Positions 54,683 through 64,000 are shown, numbered from the stretch's first letter. The stretch is 64,000 nt of DNA from CBDEGR01 sp965237895 (GCA_965237895.1 CBDEGR010000002.1:310001-374000); one strand, 5' to 3'. Notes: generated by a model not told the origin, from the sequence alone. Numbers and translations: made by a program.

Positions 54683-55702
54683 ATGCGCCCTGCTCCTTCT
54701 TCCCCCGCAGACGAAAATGGACCCCTCGACGATTTCCTCCTCCGGTTGCCCAAGGCCGAACTGCACCTGCACCTGGAAGGAAGCCTCGCGCCCGCAGAGT
54801 TGCAGGAATTGGCGCGGCGAAACCGGCTGCCGACGGCGGAGTGGCCCGTGGCGGAATTTGAAAAGGTCTACCGCTATGAAGATTTGCGCGGTTTCCTGCG
54901 GGCCTACAAGTTCGTCACCGAACACCTGAAGACCCCTGCCGACTACGAATGGCTCACTACCCGGCTGGCAGAAAAGCTCTATCGTCAAAACGTGAGCTAC
55001 GCGGAGGTCAATCTGAGCGCAGGAGTCCTCCATTTCTACCGGCTCCCGGTGGAGGCCTTCTTTGAGGCGGCGGCACGGGGGGCCGAGACCGCCGCCCGAG
55101 ACTTCAACATTAAGTTCAACTGGATCTTCGACGCCGTCCGGCAGTTCGGAGACGAACCGGCGCGGGAGGTGATGCGGATTGCCGCCCGGTACCGCGAACG
55201 GGGCGTTGTGGCATTCGGCATCGGAGGCGACGAGCTCCAGGGGCCGCCGAAGCTGTTTGAGGCCGTTTATCGGGAGGCGCGGGACGTGGGCCTGCGCGCC
55301 GTAGCTCACGCCGGGGAGACCGGGGGCCCGCAGAGCGTCCGCGACGCCGTCGAAATTCTCGGCGCCGAACGCATCGGCCACGGGGTCGGCGCGGCGTCCG
55401 ATCCCGCTCTGCTGGACCTGCTGGCGGAACGGAAGGTTACCGTTGAGGTCTGTCTATCGAGCAACCTTGCCACCGGGGTCGTGAACCGCCTTGAGGAACA
55501 TCCCCTGCCCCGGCTGCTGGGGGCCGGCATCCCCGTCACGCTCAACACGGACGACCCGGCCATGTTCCACACCGACTTGGTTCGGGAATACCGGCTGGCG
55601 GCGGAAACGTTCGGACTGAGCCGGGAACGGTTGGAGGGGCTTGCCGAGCAGAGCTTCCGTTCGGCCTTTGGGAAAGTTCGGCCTCCGGGAGGCGGCGATT
55701 AA
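54683..55702 (+). CDS. adenosine deaminase
   Basis: Deaminates adenosine (or a close analogue such as aminofutalosine) in nucleoside salvage. The 339-residue amidohydrolase has metal ligands in AELHLHLEGSL, HAGETGGPQSV, the conserved IGHGVGA and the aspartates of VTLNTDDPAMFHTD. The substrate may instead be adenine or aminodeoxyfutalosine, since close relatives differ. It is 11 bases after the nuclease-like gene. Its TAA overlaps the convergent stop of the next gene. Confidence 0.88.
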   Translation: MRPAPSSPADENGPLDDFLLRLPKAELHLHLEGSLAPAELQELARRNRLPTAEWPVAEFEKVYRYEDLRGFLRAYKFVTEHLKTPADYEWLTTRLAEKLYRQNVSYAEVNLSAGVLHFYRLPVEAFFEAAARGAETAARDFNIKFNWIFDAVRQFGDEPAREVMRIAARYRERGVVAFGIGGDELQGPPKLFEAVYREARDVGLRAVAHAGETGGPQSVRDAVEILGAERIGHGVGAASDPALLDLLAERKVTVEVCLSSNLATGVVNRLEEHPLPRLLGAGIPVTLNTDDPAMFHTDLVREYRLAAETFGLSRERLEGLAEQSFRSAFGKVRPPGGGD

Positions 55703-57051
55703 GGGGCGGGGTTCTCAGCCTGATCGTCTGCATGATCGGGGGCAACGTCGGACTGCAACGCCTCTTTAATTTTTGTCTCCAAAGTCGAGACGAGCTCCGA
55801 GGGGGCAAAGCCTGCTTGCCGGAAGGTGAGACGACGGCGGCGGTTGAAGACCATAAAAGTCGGGATGACGCCGATGTCGAAAAAATCATCCAGCCCGGAC
55901 GCCATGGCCGCCGGCACAGCCCATCGTTCCTCACGGAGGAACACCTGGGCCGCCACCTTGTCATCGTCGGTACTGAGCCCGAGAAAGACGACATCCTTGT
56001 TGGATTGAAACTTCTTCCGCACCGCCTCCACCAACTTCCCGGAGGTTCGGCACGGCCCGCACCAGCTCGCCCAAAAATCCAGGACCAGCACGCGACCGTC
56101 GAACTCTCCCTCTTCCAGGCAGAAGATCGTGCCGTCGAGCCGCTCCAAGTTGAACTTGTAAGGATCTCGTACGCTGGCGTTGGGCCTCTCTTCGGAGGGA
56201 TACCGGTCAGCGAGCCGCTCGGCCCATTCGTCGTACCGATCGAGAATCCATTTCCCCAGCCCCTGCTCGGAACCGAACCTGCTCGCATAGAGAACCCCCA
56301 ACTTGCGGCGCAGTTTGCGACGGCGTGCCGGGTCGGGCGTCTCCGAAGGGATGACGAACGCCCTGCCGAACTGCTCCAAGGCTTCCTTTGAATCTCCCTG
56401 GCTCAGAGCCAAGTCGCCCAGCCTCTCCGCCGGCAGGGAAGAAATATCCAACTCGAAGCTGCGGGTAAAGGCCTGCTCGGCTTTCCGCTTCCGCCCGGCG
56501 TTTTGGTAAGCGTGCCCGCGAAGCATATAGGCGGCGGCCGCGAACTTCGCCGGCGGGCCGGCCGGAGCGGGGCGCGAATCCGCCGAAGCCAGATTTTCTC
56601 CCAGCATCTGTTCGGCCTGGTCCACCAAAATTTGGGTGTATTCAATCGCGCGGTCGTATTTTTCAAAGTCCGGCCGCTGGGTCAACCCGATCAGTTCGAG
56701 CAGCAGCGTTCGGTCCTCGGGGGTTTCCCGGTAGAGCAAGTCGCCGTACTTCAGCGCCTTGTCGAATTCCCGAATTTCCGAGCTCCGTTGGAATAAGAGC
56801 CGGTAGACGCGCAACCGATGCGGGGAGTCGGGGAAGCGCTCAAGATAAGCTTCCAGCTCTCGAACCATCGCCACGGCATCGAGGTTCGCCTGCAGAATCG
56901 CGGCCAGCGTATTGTGCTCACTCTCCGCCGTCTTCTGTGGATTCCCCTGAGCGGCAGCCACGACGGTGGGAACAATGAGCGCACCCGACAGTCCGATACT
57001 CAAGAAAACCGCCGTAAATGCTCGTCTGGGCCGGGACCATCGATTCCACAT
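55699..57051 (-). CDS. TPR and thioredoxin (TlpA-like) domain protein, exported
   Basis: A 450-residue protein with a signal segment (LSIGLSGALIVPTVVAAA), a helical repeat region of TPR type (about residues 40-270, for example AAYMLRGHAYQNAGRKRKAE and GDLALSQGDSKEALEQF) and a C-terminal thioredoxin domain (DFWASWCGPCRTSGKLVEA) with the CGPC redox centre. Such proteins act as periplasmic thiol reductants or peroxidase-like enzymes. It converges on the adenosine deaminase gene with overlapping stops. Confidence 0.85.
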   Translation of the reverse strand: MWNRWSRPRRAFTAVFLSIGLSGALIVPTVVAAAQGNPQKTAESEHNTLAAILQANLDAVAMVRELEAYLERFPDSPHRLRVYRLLFQRSSEIREFDKALKYGDLLYRETPEDRTLLLELIGLTQRPDFEKYDRAIEYTQILVDQAEQMLGENLASADSRPAPAGPPAKFAAAAYMLRGHAYQNAGRKRKAEQAFTRSFELDISSLPAERLGDLALSQGDSKEALEQFGRAFVIPSETPDPARRRKLRRKLGVLYASRFGSEQGLGKWILDRYDEWAERLADRYPSEERPNASVRDPYKFNLERLDGTIFCLEEGEFDGRVLVLDFWASWCGPCRTSGKLVEAVRKKFQSNKDVVFLGLSTDDDKVAAQVFLREERWAVPAAMASGLDDFFDIGVIPTFMVFNRRRRLTFRQAGFAPSELVSTLETKIKEALQSDVAPDHADDQAENPAP

Positions 57052-57129
57052 ATCCTGTCACTCCTTTTCTCGAATGCCTACTCTAAAGTCACCCTTGTTC
57101 CCACGTCAAGCGAATAGAGCCGACAGTGA

Positions 57130-57453
57130 GGAGGGCCGCTCAACTACAACTTCACCTGGGACGTTAAAAAAGGAGAAGGGAAAAACTACGCGGTGTCCTT
57201 CGAACTCACCCAAAGCGGCGTCAGCCCAAACTTCGCCATGAGTGTGCCCGTCTATATCGACTTCGGAAAGGACTGTTACTGGCGCTTGGCTGCTGTGGAT
57301 CTGGTGGGGAACACGACGGTTCCCTTCGCCGGACAGATTGCTTTTTCCTCGAAACCGAAACGCCTTCTCATCAACGCGCATGAAGATGTGCTCTGTTATA
57401 TAAAAAATGGGGAAACAAAGAAAAAGAAGGGGCCGAAAAAACGTAAAGGTTAA
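57130..57453 (+). pseudogene. C-terminal remnant of an M1-like metallopeptidase
   Basis: The frame after a TGA at 57127 reads PLNYNFTWDVKKG, NYAVSFELTQSGVSPNFAM, VPVYIDFGKDCYWRLA and ends KRLLINAHEDVLC plus a basic tail, resembling the extreme C-terminus of M1-family aminopeptidase-like proteins. No catalytic zinc motif (HExxH) is present, and a stop precedes it. About 105 residues remain. It is a stranded gene end. Confidence 0.45.
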
Positions 57454-57626
57454 ATCCGTCTCCCTCGGGGACTCGCTTGCTCTGAACCTTTTTCCTCCTC
57501 GTGAGGAAGCGCTCCTCTCCGCTTCGGCAGGACGTCCAACCTCTTTTTGTTGCTCCTTGGGTGCCCGTCAAGGGAAATTCCTGGTACAATCTTGCCGACA
57601 CGATCATTGCCAACGGGGGGCCGCCG

Positions 57627-58296
57627 TTGAGAACCAAGCTTCTTGGGACCGTTCTCCTTCTTTGCGGGTGGATTGCCGTTCCCGCCATGTGGGTCGCCGG
57701 GGAAGCGAAGCATCTCTTCAACGGAAAAGATATGGACGGCTGGGAGCACATCGGGCCGGGCCGCTTCACGGTGGAAGACGGCATGCTCAAGACCCACGGC
57801 GGCATGGGACTGCTCTGGTATACGCGGGAGAAGGTCGGAAACGCCGTCCTGCGGATCGTCTATAAGGCTTCCAAGGCAGAGGACAACTCCGGCGTCTTCA
57901 TCCGTATTTCCGACCGCCCGTCCGACCCCTGGTACGCCGTCCATCACGGCTACGAGGTTGCAGATTCTCGGCCAAGCGCCCGAGGGCATGTCGAACGACC
58001 CGTGGCATACCACCGGCGCAATCTATTCCATCTCTCAGGCGACGGCACAGCCTTCGAAACCCTTCGGCGAGTGGAACACCTTGGAGATTCGGCTCGACGG
58101 CCCGCGCACCCTCGTTACGCTCAACGGCGTAAAGGTGAACGATTATAAAGAAGGTGATCCGGTTCCGCCGCGGAAACAGCAGTACGAGCCGGAGCGCGGC
58201 CCTCGGCCCGATTCCGGTTACGTCGGTTTACAGAATCACCACGAAGACGCCGTCGTGGTTTTCAAGGAAATCTCCGTTCACCCGCTAAAAAAGTAG
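57627..58296 (+). pseudogene. DUF1080 (3-keto-disaccharide hydrolase) protein, frameshifted
   Basis: TTG at 57627, preceded by GGGGGG, starts a signal peptide (LLGTVLLLCGWIAVPAMWV) and the first half of a DUF1080 lectin-like fold (LFNGKDMDGWEHIGPGRFTV, KASKAEDNSGVFIRIS). At about 57955-57960 (GAGGTTG) an extra base moves the reading to another frame, where the protein continues QILGQAPEGMSNDPWHTTGA and FGEWNTLEIRLDG to the natural stop at 58296. Removing one T restores the gene. The family includes sugar-binding and 3-keto-disaccharide hydrolase enzymes. Confidence 0.7.
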
Positions 58297-58332
58297 GGCA
58301 GTCCTTCCGCCCCGGACAAACGTTTCCCCCCG

Positions 58333-59559
58333 ATGAACCGAAAACGCGTCGCCGCCTGGGTCCTTTTTGATTTTGCCAACTCCGTCTACCCGGCCGTCAT
58401 CACGGCGACGGTCTTCGCCCTCTACTACGCCAATACGATTGTCGGCAACGACGCGGGACGGGGGGATCTGTGGTGGGGACGGGTGTTGGCATTCTCGATG
58501 TTCTGTGTGGCCGTCGGTTCGCCCGTGCTCGGCTCGGTGGCTGACAAAGCCGGCGTTCGTAAAAAATTCCTCATCGTCTACTCTTACCTCTGCATTGTCT
58601 CGGTCGTTCTCTTTACCACACTCGAACCGGGCATGGTCCTCCAAGGCTTTCTCCTCGCCGTGCTGGCCAACATCGGCTTTGAAGGCTCGCTGGTCTACTA
58701 CAACGCCTATCTCGCCGATATCGCCCCGCCCGAGCGGCAAGGGTTCGTTTCCGGATTAGGCTTCGGCGTCGGCTACGCCGGTTCCATTGTGGGGCTGTTG
58801 ATCGCCCTGCTGCTGATGGAACTCGGACTGTTCTACTTCACTTGGCTGGCCGTGGCCGGATTCTTTGCGCTCTTTTCTCTGCCGTCCTTTCTCGGCCTTC
58901 CGTCCGACGTGAAAGGAACGCTGTCGTTCTCTCAGGCGGCGCGCGAGGGCCTCATTGGATTGCATCGGCTCGTGGCCGACGTGCTGCGTCAAAAACCGTT
59001 GCGGCGCTTTCTGCTCTCTTTTTTCGTCTACATCGACGGGGTCAACACCACTCTCTACTTTGCGGGCCTCTACACCTCGAAGACCTTGGGCTTCTCTTTC
59101 CAGGAACTGATCTACCTCTTCCTTTTAATCCAAGCCTCAGCTCTGGTCGGCGCGCTGGTATTCGCCAAGCCCACCGACCTGTGGGGGCCTAAACTCATCC
59201 TCAACTTCACGCTCGTCTTCTGGACGCTCATCGTCACCGCCGCCTACTTTATTGAAGCGAAATCGACATTCTTCGGCCTCGCCGTGTTCGCCGGAACCGG
59301 CATGGGCGTGGTGCAGGCCGCCAGCCGCGCCATGATGGCCTCGCTCATCCCCAAAGGGAAGGAAGCGGAGATGTTCGGGTTTTACGCCTTCTGCGGCAAG
59401 TCTTCCTCCATCCTCGGCCCGCTCTTGTTCGGCTTCATCTCCCACGCGCTCGGCGGCAACCAGCGCGTGGCGCTGCTCTCCATCATCCCCTTCTTTTTTG
59501 TCGGTTTCATTCTGCTGCAAAGGGTAAAGGCTCCCCGCCCCGGCCAAGACTCAGCTTAA
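58333..59559 (+). CDS. UMF1-family MFS transporter
   Basis: A 408-residue major facilitator of the UMF1/Atg22-like family, which exports amino acids or other small molecules; substrates of bacterial members are unclear. Twelve helices are predicted, with the family start VAAWVLFDFANSVYPAVI, the conserved loop GSVADKAGVRKKFLI between helices 2 and 3, and GTGMGVVQAASRAMMASLIP. It is intact, in contrast to the frameshifted gene directly upstream. Confidence 0.87.
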   Translation: MNRKRVAAWVLFDFANSVYPAVITATVFALYYANTIVGNDAGRGDLWWGRVLAFSMFCVAVGSPVLGSVADKAGVRKKFLIVYSYLCIVSVVLFTTLEPGMVLQGFLLAVLANIGFEGSLVYYNAYLADIAPPERQGFVSGLGFGVGYAGSIVGLLIALLLMELGLFYFTWLAVAGFFALFSLPSFLGLPSDVKGTLSFSQAAREGLIGLHRLVADVLRQKPLRRFLLSFFVYIDGVNTTLYFAGLYTSKTLGFSFQELIYLFLLIQASALVGALVFAKPTDLWGPKLILNFTLVFWTLIVTAAYFIEAKSTFFGLAVFAGTGMGVVQAASRAMMASLIPKGKEAEMFGFYAFCGKSSSILGPLLFGFISHALGGNQRVALLSIIPFFFVGFILLQRVKAPRPGQDSA

Positions 59560-59657
59560 ATTCCGCCCGGAACCCACAGCGTGGACCTAACGCCCCCCAG
59601 CCTTTATAATCACTGGGCGTTATAATCCGAAGCCGATCAACTTCCGGACCGATCACC

Positions 59658-61010
59658 ATGCTGGCATTTCTCGCCCGCACCATTCTTCGAACCTTCTTCC
59701 GCGAGATCGTCGTCGAAGGGCTGGAGCACCTGCCCGCCTCCGGGCCGATGATCCTCACCCCGAATCATCCGAACGGCCTGCTCGACCCGATGCTTCTGAA
59801 AGATTATTCCCTGCCCTTCCCGGTGCGCTTCATCGCCGCCATCTTCCTGTTTCGCATTCCGGTCATGGGTTGGATTCTGCGGCGGGTGCGGGCCATTCCG
59901 GTCGTGCGCCACAAGGACGCGGCCGGAGAAATCGACTACACCAAGTTCTTCGCCGCCGGTGTCGATGCCCTCGCCGCCGGTGACCGGTTGGTGATTTTCC
60001 CGGAAGGCGAATCGGCCTCTCAGCCCCACATGGCGCCGCTGCGGACCGGACTGGCCCGGATGTTCTTCCAGGCGCGCGAGCGGGGCTGCGCGCCGCGCAT
60101 CGTCCCCATCGGGCTGAATTACGAGCGCGGCGAAGTGTTTCGCAGCTCCGTGCTGATCTCCATCGCCCCGCCGATTGATACGGCTCCCTTTGAAGCCGAC
60201 TACCGCGCCGACGCAGCCGGTGCGGTTCGCGCCCTGACCGACGAGATCAAGCGCGTGCTCGACCGCCATGTCTTCCAAACCGAAACGTTCCGCGGCCGCA
60301 AGTTGATGCTTCTGCTCGACCGCCTCTATGCCGCACAAGAACCGCGCGCCCTTTCTCCCCACTCATGGGCCGACCGGCTGACAAGGCTGAAGCGGTTCGA
60401 ACGGGGCATGGCGCGGCTGCGGGAGACCTGTCCGGAGGAGATCAACCGGCTTCGGCATCTGTTGGCCCGCTACCGGCGGCTCTCGGCCGATTATGGCGTC
60501 CGGGAAAAACGCCCAAGCCCCGCGCCGCCTCGTTCCTGGAAAATCATTTTTCTGAGCCTCTGCGGATCACTTCTCGCCCAAATCGGAAGCATCCTCAACT
60601 GGATTCCTTATCACGCTTGCGGCAGATTCGTTTGGGTGCTGAAGATGAAGGAAGCCGACGCGGCCATTTTCAAAATTCTATGCGGGATGCTTCTCTACCC
60701 GTTGGCGTACGGAGCCGAAGGGTATCTTCTCTATCGTTGGCTCGGAGCGGGTCCGGCGGCGGGGTTCGCTCTTGCGATTCTGCCGCTTACCTACTTCACC
60801 TTGAAATTCTACGAGTGGCGGCGGGAGATCGGCCTGCGGCCCTGGAAAGTCTCTCTGTGGTTTGCGGGGAACACTTGGCGCCGCGTCTCCCATCAACTGG
60901 CGCGCCATCGGGAGCAGATCGTAAACCTTGTGGACACGCTGTCAAACCGTCCCGAACTGAGGGCCGAAGCGGAGAAGGAAACCCACCCCGCCGCCCGAAC
61001 TTCGGTATGA
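59658..61010 (+). CDS. PlsC-type 1-acylglycerol-3-phosphate acyltransferase
   Basis: A membrane-associated acyltransferase of phospholipid synthesis or remodelling. Catalytic landmarks are NHPNGLLDPM, an HxxxxxD variant of the usual HX4D acyltransferase motif, and VIFPEGESASQPHM with the FPEG acceptor motif. The first 260 residues form the acyltransferase domain; the C-terminal 190 contain hydrophobic stretches (ILCGMLLYPLAYGAEGYLL, AGFALAILPLTYFTL) and are longer than in minimal PlsC. It belongs to a co-directional block with the HAD and MurJ genes. Confidence 0.82.
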   Translation: MLAFLARTILRTFFREIVVEGLEHLPASGPMILTPNHPNGLLDPMLLKDYSLPFPVRFIAAIFLFRIPVMGWILRRVRAIPVVRHKDAAGEIDYTKFFAAGVDALAAGDRLVIFPEGESASQPHMAPLRTGLARMFFQARERGCAPRIVPIGLNYERGEVFRSSVLISIAPPIDTAPFEADYRADAAGAVRALTDEIKRVLDRHVFQTETFRGRKLMLLLDRLYAAQEPRALSPHSWADRLTRLKRFERGMARLRETCPEEINRLRHLLARYRRLSADYGVREKRPSPAPPRSWKIIFLSLCGSLLAQIGSILNWIPYHACGRFVWVLKMKEADAAIFKILCGMLLYPLAYGAEGYLLYRWLGAGPAAGFALAILPLTYFTLKFYEWRREIGLRPWKVSLWFAGNTWRRVSHQLARHREQIVNLVDTLSNRPELRAEAEKETHPAARTSV

Positions 61011-61034
61011 TGAAACCGAGAGAGCTTTGAACCT

Positions 61035-61739
61035 ATGATTCGAGCCGTTTTCCTGGATGTCGGCAACACCTTACTGTTTCCCCAAGAAGCGGAGCTGCTG
61101 GAGATTCTTTCCGCTGCAGGCGCTCCGGCCACCGCACGCGCGCTCACCCGGGCGGGACGCTTCGGCCGTCAAAAGTTCGACGCCTGGCTGCTTCCACAGC
61201 TTCACGACGGCAACACACCGCCCCAGGTCGACCCGAATTTCTGGGATTGCTGGCTCTCCTCGCTGATGGACGAGCTCCAGGTGCCCGAACCCCGCAGGCC
61301 ACAGAACAGGGAGGCCCTCTTTGCCCACATGACCCAAACCCGAACCTGGTCGCATGTGGACCCGGAGGCCCCTCCTGTTCTCGAAGCGCTGGGGCAAGAG
61401 GGATATGCGCTGGGCGTCATCTCGAATGCCGACGGTACGATGGAGGAGCATCTCGCCCGTTGCGGATTGAAGAGATACTTCCGGACGATTTTCGATTCCG
61501 GCGCTCGGGGGATGGAAAAGCCGTCACCGAAGATCTTTACGGCCGCCTGCTCGGCCTTGGGTGTCGCACCGGCCGAGTCCGCCTACGTGGGCGACGTCTA
61601 CTCCATCGACGTCGTCGGCGCCGAACGGGCCGGGCTCACCGGAATCATCCTCGACCGGTGGGAGGCCTACCCGAACGCTCCCTGCCCGCGCATTACTCGC
61701 CTCCAAGAACTTCCCTCTCTGCTCCAAGAGCGGAACTGA
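61035..61739 (+). CDS. HAD-superfamily hydrolase
   Basis: A 234-residue haloacid dehalogenase-like phosphatase. The nucleophile motif is AVFLDVGNTLLF (Asp8), with VISNADGT as the second motif, Lys in GMEKPSPKIF and the acidic DVYSIDVVGAERAGL. The usual second Asp of DxDxT is replaced by Gly (DVGNT), as in several HAD phosphatase subgroups. Substrate is unknown. It sits between the acyltransferase and murJ. Confidence 0.82.
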   Translation: MIRAVFLDVGNTLLFPQEAELLEILSAAGAPATARALTRAGRFGRQKFDAWLLPQLHDGNTPPQVDPNFWDCWLSSLMDELQVPEPRRPQNREALFAHMTQTRTWSHVDPEAPPVLEALGQEGYALGVISNADGTMEEHLARCGLKRYFRTIFDSGARGMEKPSPKIFTAACSALGVAPAESAYVGDVYSIDVVGAERAGLTGIILDRWEAYPNAPCPRITRLQELPSLLQERN

Positions 61740-61797
61740 AAAGGCTGATGGTTGTTTTCTCTGCTCGTTTTCCCGAATTCATGATAAACAACCGCCC

Positions 61798-63378
61798 ATG
61801 CCGGTCCTAAACTCAGGCCGTAGGATGCTCCAGGCCACAGGCATCGTCATGGGCAGCATCTTTCTGAGCCGCGTCCTGGGATTCCTGCGCGAATGGATGG
61901 TGGCGCATCGAATCGGCTCGAACGCCGAGACCGACGCCTACTACGCCGCCTTCACGCTGCCCGACTTTCTCAACTACCTCATCGCGGGCGCGGCGCTCAG
62001 CATCTCTTTTATTCCCGTCTTCTCAAAGTACCTGGCCGAAAAGCGCGAAGAGGAAGGCTGGAGGGTCTTCTCGACCATCTTCACCATTTTGGGGCTTTTG
62101 TTGATCGCCTTCGTCCTCGCCGCCGAACTGCTGGCCCCTCAACTGGTGGAGATCATCTCGCCCGGCTTTCCTGCCGAACAGAAAGACCACGTCGTCTTCC
62201 TGACGCGCCTGATGCTACCCGCCCAAATCTGCTTCTATCTCGGCGGACTGCTGACCGCCGTCCAGTACGCGCACGGGCGGTTCCTGGTGCCAGCCCTGGC
62301 GCCGCTCATCTACAACCTGGGGATTATCCTGGGCGGCTGGTTCCTTGCGCCTCGGCTGGGGGCGGCGGGTTTTTCGGTGGGAGTCCTGGCGGGAGCCTTC
62401 GTCGGCAATTTTCTGCTTCAGTGGTGGGGCGCGCGGCAAACCGGGCTCCGCTACCGTCCCCGCTTCGATTGGCGTCACGAAGGATTCCACCGCTTTCTGA
62501 AGCTGTCGCTCCCCATCATGTTGGGATTCTCCCTGGTCTACGTCGATGAATGGCTGCAACGTGTGTTCGGCTCCTATCTTGAATCGGCTTCCATCACCTG
62601 GCTCAGCTACGGAAAGGCGTTGCGGAATATCCCGGTTGGGTTGATCGGCCAAGCCGCCGGGGTCGCCTCCTTTCCTTTCCTGGCGCGTCTCTACGCGGAG
62701 GGGAAGCAGGAGGAGATGAACCGCCTCCTGACCGGGGCGCTACGGGCCGTCCTTTTCTTCATGCTCCCGGCCTCCGCCCTGATGATGGTCGCCGGCAAAT
62801 CGATCGTCTTCCTCGTATTCTCCAGCACCCGCCTCTCCCCGGCCGACATCGCAGCCACGGCCTCGGTGCTGGAGTTGTTCGCCTTAGGCGCCACGGCCTG
62901 GGCCGCCCACTCCATCCTGGCGCGGGGATTCTACGCGCGGGGCAATACCTGGCTGCCGACCCTCCTCGGCAGCGGCGTGGCGCTGCTGAGCGTTCCTCTC
63001 TACGGTTGGCTCGCCGCGCAACTCCGCCACCTGGGATTGGCTCTGGCGAGCTCGCTCGCCATGTCCGTCTACGTGGCGCTCCTGTTCGCCCTGCTCAGCT
63101 ATAAGACGAAAAATCTCCACACGCGGGCAACGCTCGTCTTCTTCTTGAAAGTAATGACCCTCTCGGTAATCCTGGGACTCGTCGGGAAGGTGCTCCTCAA
63201 CTTCGTGGAGGCCCGCATCCCGTGGAATACCTATGCGGGAAGCCTGGCGGCAATCGGGGTGGTGGGAGTTGCCGGACTGTTGCTGCTCCCGCTGCTGGCA
63301 AAACTCTTCCGCATTGAAGAGGCGAAACTCTACCTGCGAAAAGTCACTTCCCTCTTTTCACAACCGGATTCCGACTAG
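61798..63378 (+). CDS. murJ: lipid II flippase MurJ
   Basis: Moves lipid II across the cytoplasmic membrane for peptidoglycan synthesis. The 526-residue MATE/MOP-type protein has 14 predicted helices and the conserved start FLSRVLGFLREWMVAHRIG, ETDAYYAAFTLPDFL and AGAALSISFIPVFSKYLAEK. I chose the ATG at 61798; the longer in-frame reading starts inside the HAD gene in another frame and has no homology. C-terminal helices are less conserved but complete. Confidence 0.92.
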   Translation: MPVLNSGRRMLQATGIVMGSIFLSRVLGFLREWMVAHRIGSNAETDAYYAAFTLPDFLNYLIAGAALSISFIPVFSKYLAEKREEEGWRVFSTIFTILGLLLIAFVLAAELLAPQLVEIISPGFPAEQKDHVVFLTRLMLPAQICFYLGGLLTAVQYAHGRFLVPALAPLIYNLGIILGGWFLAPRLGAAGFSVGVLAGAFVGNFLLQWWGARQTGLRYRPRFDWRHEGFHRFLKLSLPIMLGFSLVYVDEWLQRVFGSYLESASITWLSYGKALRNIPVGLIGQAAGVASFPFLARLYAEGKQEEMNRLLTGALRAVLFFMLPASALMMVAGKSIVFLVFSSTRLSPADIAATASVLELFALGATAWAAHSILARGFYARGNTWLPTLLGSGVALLSVPLYGWLAAQLRHLGLALASSLAMSVYVALLFALLSYKTKNLHTRATLVFFLKVMTLSVILGLVGKVLLNFVEARIPWNTYAGSLAAIGVVGVAGLLLLPLLAKLFRIEEAKLYLRKVTSLFSQPDSD

Positions 63379-63400
63379 GCGGGATTCTTTCCGAAACGCT

Positions 63401-64000
63401 TCATTCACCGCCCACTTTCGCTGAAGGGTTTGAATGTCCGACGAGGAACGGCGTCCGCAGCAGACCCCAGACGGATTGTTTGGATTCCGAGTCAAAACCG
63501 GGCAAGCCGAACTCCAGCGTCCGCGGGTCGGGGTGGAGGCGGAAGGTTTTCCCCATGCGGTCCCATAAAGAGAAAATGCTTGAGTAGTTCGAATTTAATT
63601 CCTTCCCCACTCGTGAGTGATGAACCCGGTGCATGTTGGGCGTTACGATCACCACCCGCAGCAGCCGGTCCAGGGCGGGCGGCAGCTGAAGGTTGCTGTG
63701 GTGTATCTGGATGATGGGAAGCTGAATCAGGTCGTAGAGAACCAGGTGGGCGAAGGAGAACCCGAAGATCGGAATCAGCGCTACTCTGAGGACGGCGGAG
63801 GCGGCGATCTCGCCGAAGTGGAACCGTATGGATGTGGTGACGTCCAATGCCGGGTCGCTGTGGTGCACGCGGTGGAAGCGCCAGAGCACGGGAATGCGAT
63901 GCACGGCCCGGTGCCAGAGGTACATCCAGGCATCGAGGAGAAGCAGGGCGGCGAGGAACATCATCCACCATGACCCTGCGGGCACCGCAAGCCGGTTCAG
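63401..64000 (-). CDS. sterol desaturase family protein, 5' truncated by the window edge
   Basis: A membrane di-iron hydroxylase of the fatty-acid hydroxylase/sterol desaturase family. Histidine boxes are HRAVH, HRVHHSD and HRVHHSRVG, and hydrophobic helices surround them (MMFLAALLLLDAWMYLW, LVLYDLIQLPII). The start lies beyond position 64000. The C-terminus shows PFLVGHSNP before the stop at 63401. Substrates of bacterial members range from carotenoids to hopanoids and alkylglycerols. Confidence 0.83.
   Translation of the reverse strand: MNRLAVPAGSWWMMFLAALLLLDAWMYLWHRAVHRIPVLWRFHRVHHSDPALDVTTSIRFHFGEIAASAVLRVALIPIFGFSFAHLVLYDLIQLPIIQIHHSNLQLPPALDRLLRVVIVTPNMHRVHHSRVGKELNSNYSSIFSLWDRMGKTFRLHPDPRTLEFGLPGFDSESKQSVWGLLRTPFLVGHSNPSAKVGGE

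Overview
The window is a 64 kb piece of a GC-rich bacterial chromosome dominated by core metabolism and information-processing genes. The organism is probably an acidobacterium or a close relative. The support is the family mix: serine/threonine-kinase, TPR and PD40/TolB-propeller pieces, a PEGA-domain protein, ThuA-like and DUF1080 proteins, a PQQ-type propeller, a type I AroD-AroE fusion, Tat-exported enolase-superfamily and class V aminotransferase proteins, and UMF1 transport. No rRNA, tRNA, insertion sequence or CRISPR array was recognised, so the lineage is inferred from gene content only.

Layout. 1-5.5 kb: a broken PEGA gene, a hypothetical, argR-argG-argH and a ThuA-like exported protein. 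5.7-8.7 kb: a molybdate operon (HTH-TOBE regulator, modA, modB, modC) preceded by a palindrome that contains a perfect TATAAT. 8.8-15 kb: trpC-trpF-trpB-trpA, chorismate mutase, DAHP synthase (aroF) and prephenate dehydrogenase (tyrA). 15-27.5 kb: an accessory stretch with intact exported enzymes (sialate O-acetylesterase, rhamnonate-dehydratase-like protein, PQQ propeller, amidase, SDR, class V aminotransferase) mixed with many gene remnants, and an OsmC-family gene whose catalytic cysteine codon is TGA. 27.8-35.4 kb: aroDE, trpE, trpG, an S41 protease, a frameshifted RraA-like gene and, on the other strand, trpD. 36-40.8 kb: sucC, a PH-domain membrane protein, sucD with a lysine-rich tail, ndk, DUF2905 and xseA. 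40.8-50.9 kb: degenerate propeller and kinase pieces, frameshifted dprA, topA, xerC, an NDUFA9-type protein and uvrD/pcrA. 50.9-64 kb: a small basic protein, an amino acid permease, a lipoprotein, an S1/P1-type nuclease or phospholipase, adenosine deaminase, a TPR-thioredoxin protein, remnants, UMF1 transporter, PlsC, HAD hydrolase, murJ and a partial sterol-desaturase-family gene.

How the genes fit together. Three separated trp loci (trpCFBA, trpEG, trpD) with aroF, aroDE, chorismate mutase and tyrA cover much of chorismate, tryptophan and tyrosine synthesis. argGH completes arginine synthesis under a linked ArgR. sucCD and ndk share a transcription unit linking succinyl-CoA synthesis to nucleotide metabolism. 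The mod genes import molybdate.

Most notable: (1) a probable selenocysteine OsmC-like redox protein with a SECIS-like hairpin 19 nt after the TGA; (2) repeated gene decay in dispensable genes, often keeping both ends and losing the middle, while the biosynthetic and core DNA genes stay intact; (3) sucC and sucD separated by a PH-domain membrane protein, with a histone-H1-like tail on SucD; (4) a likely leaderless, self-controlled molybdate regulator.
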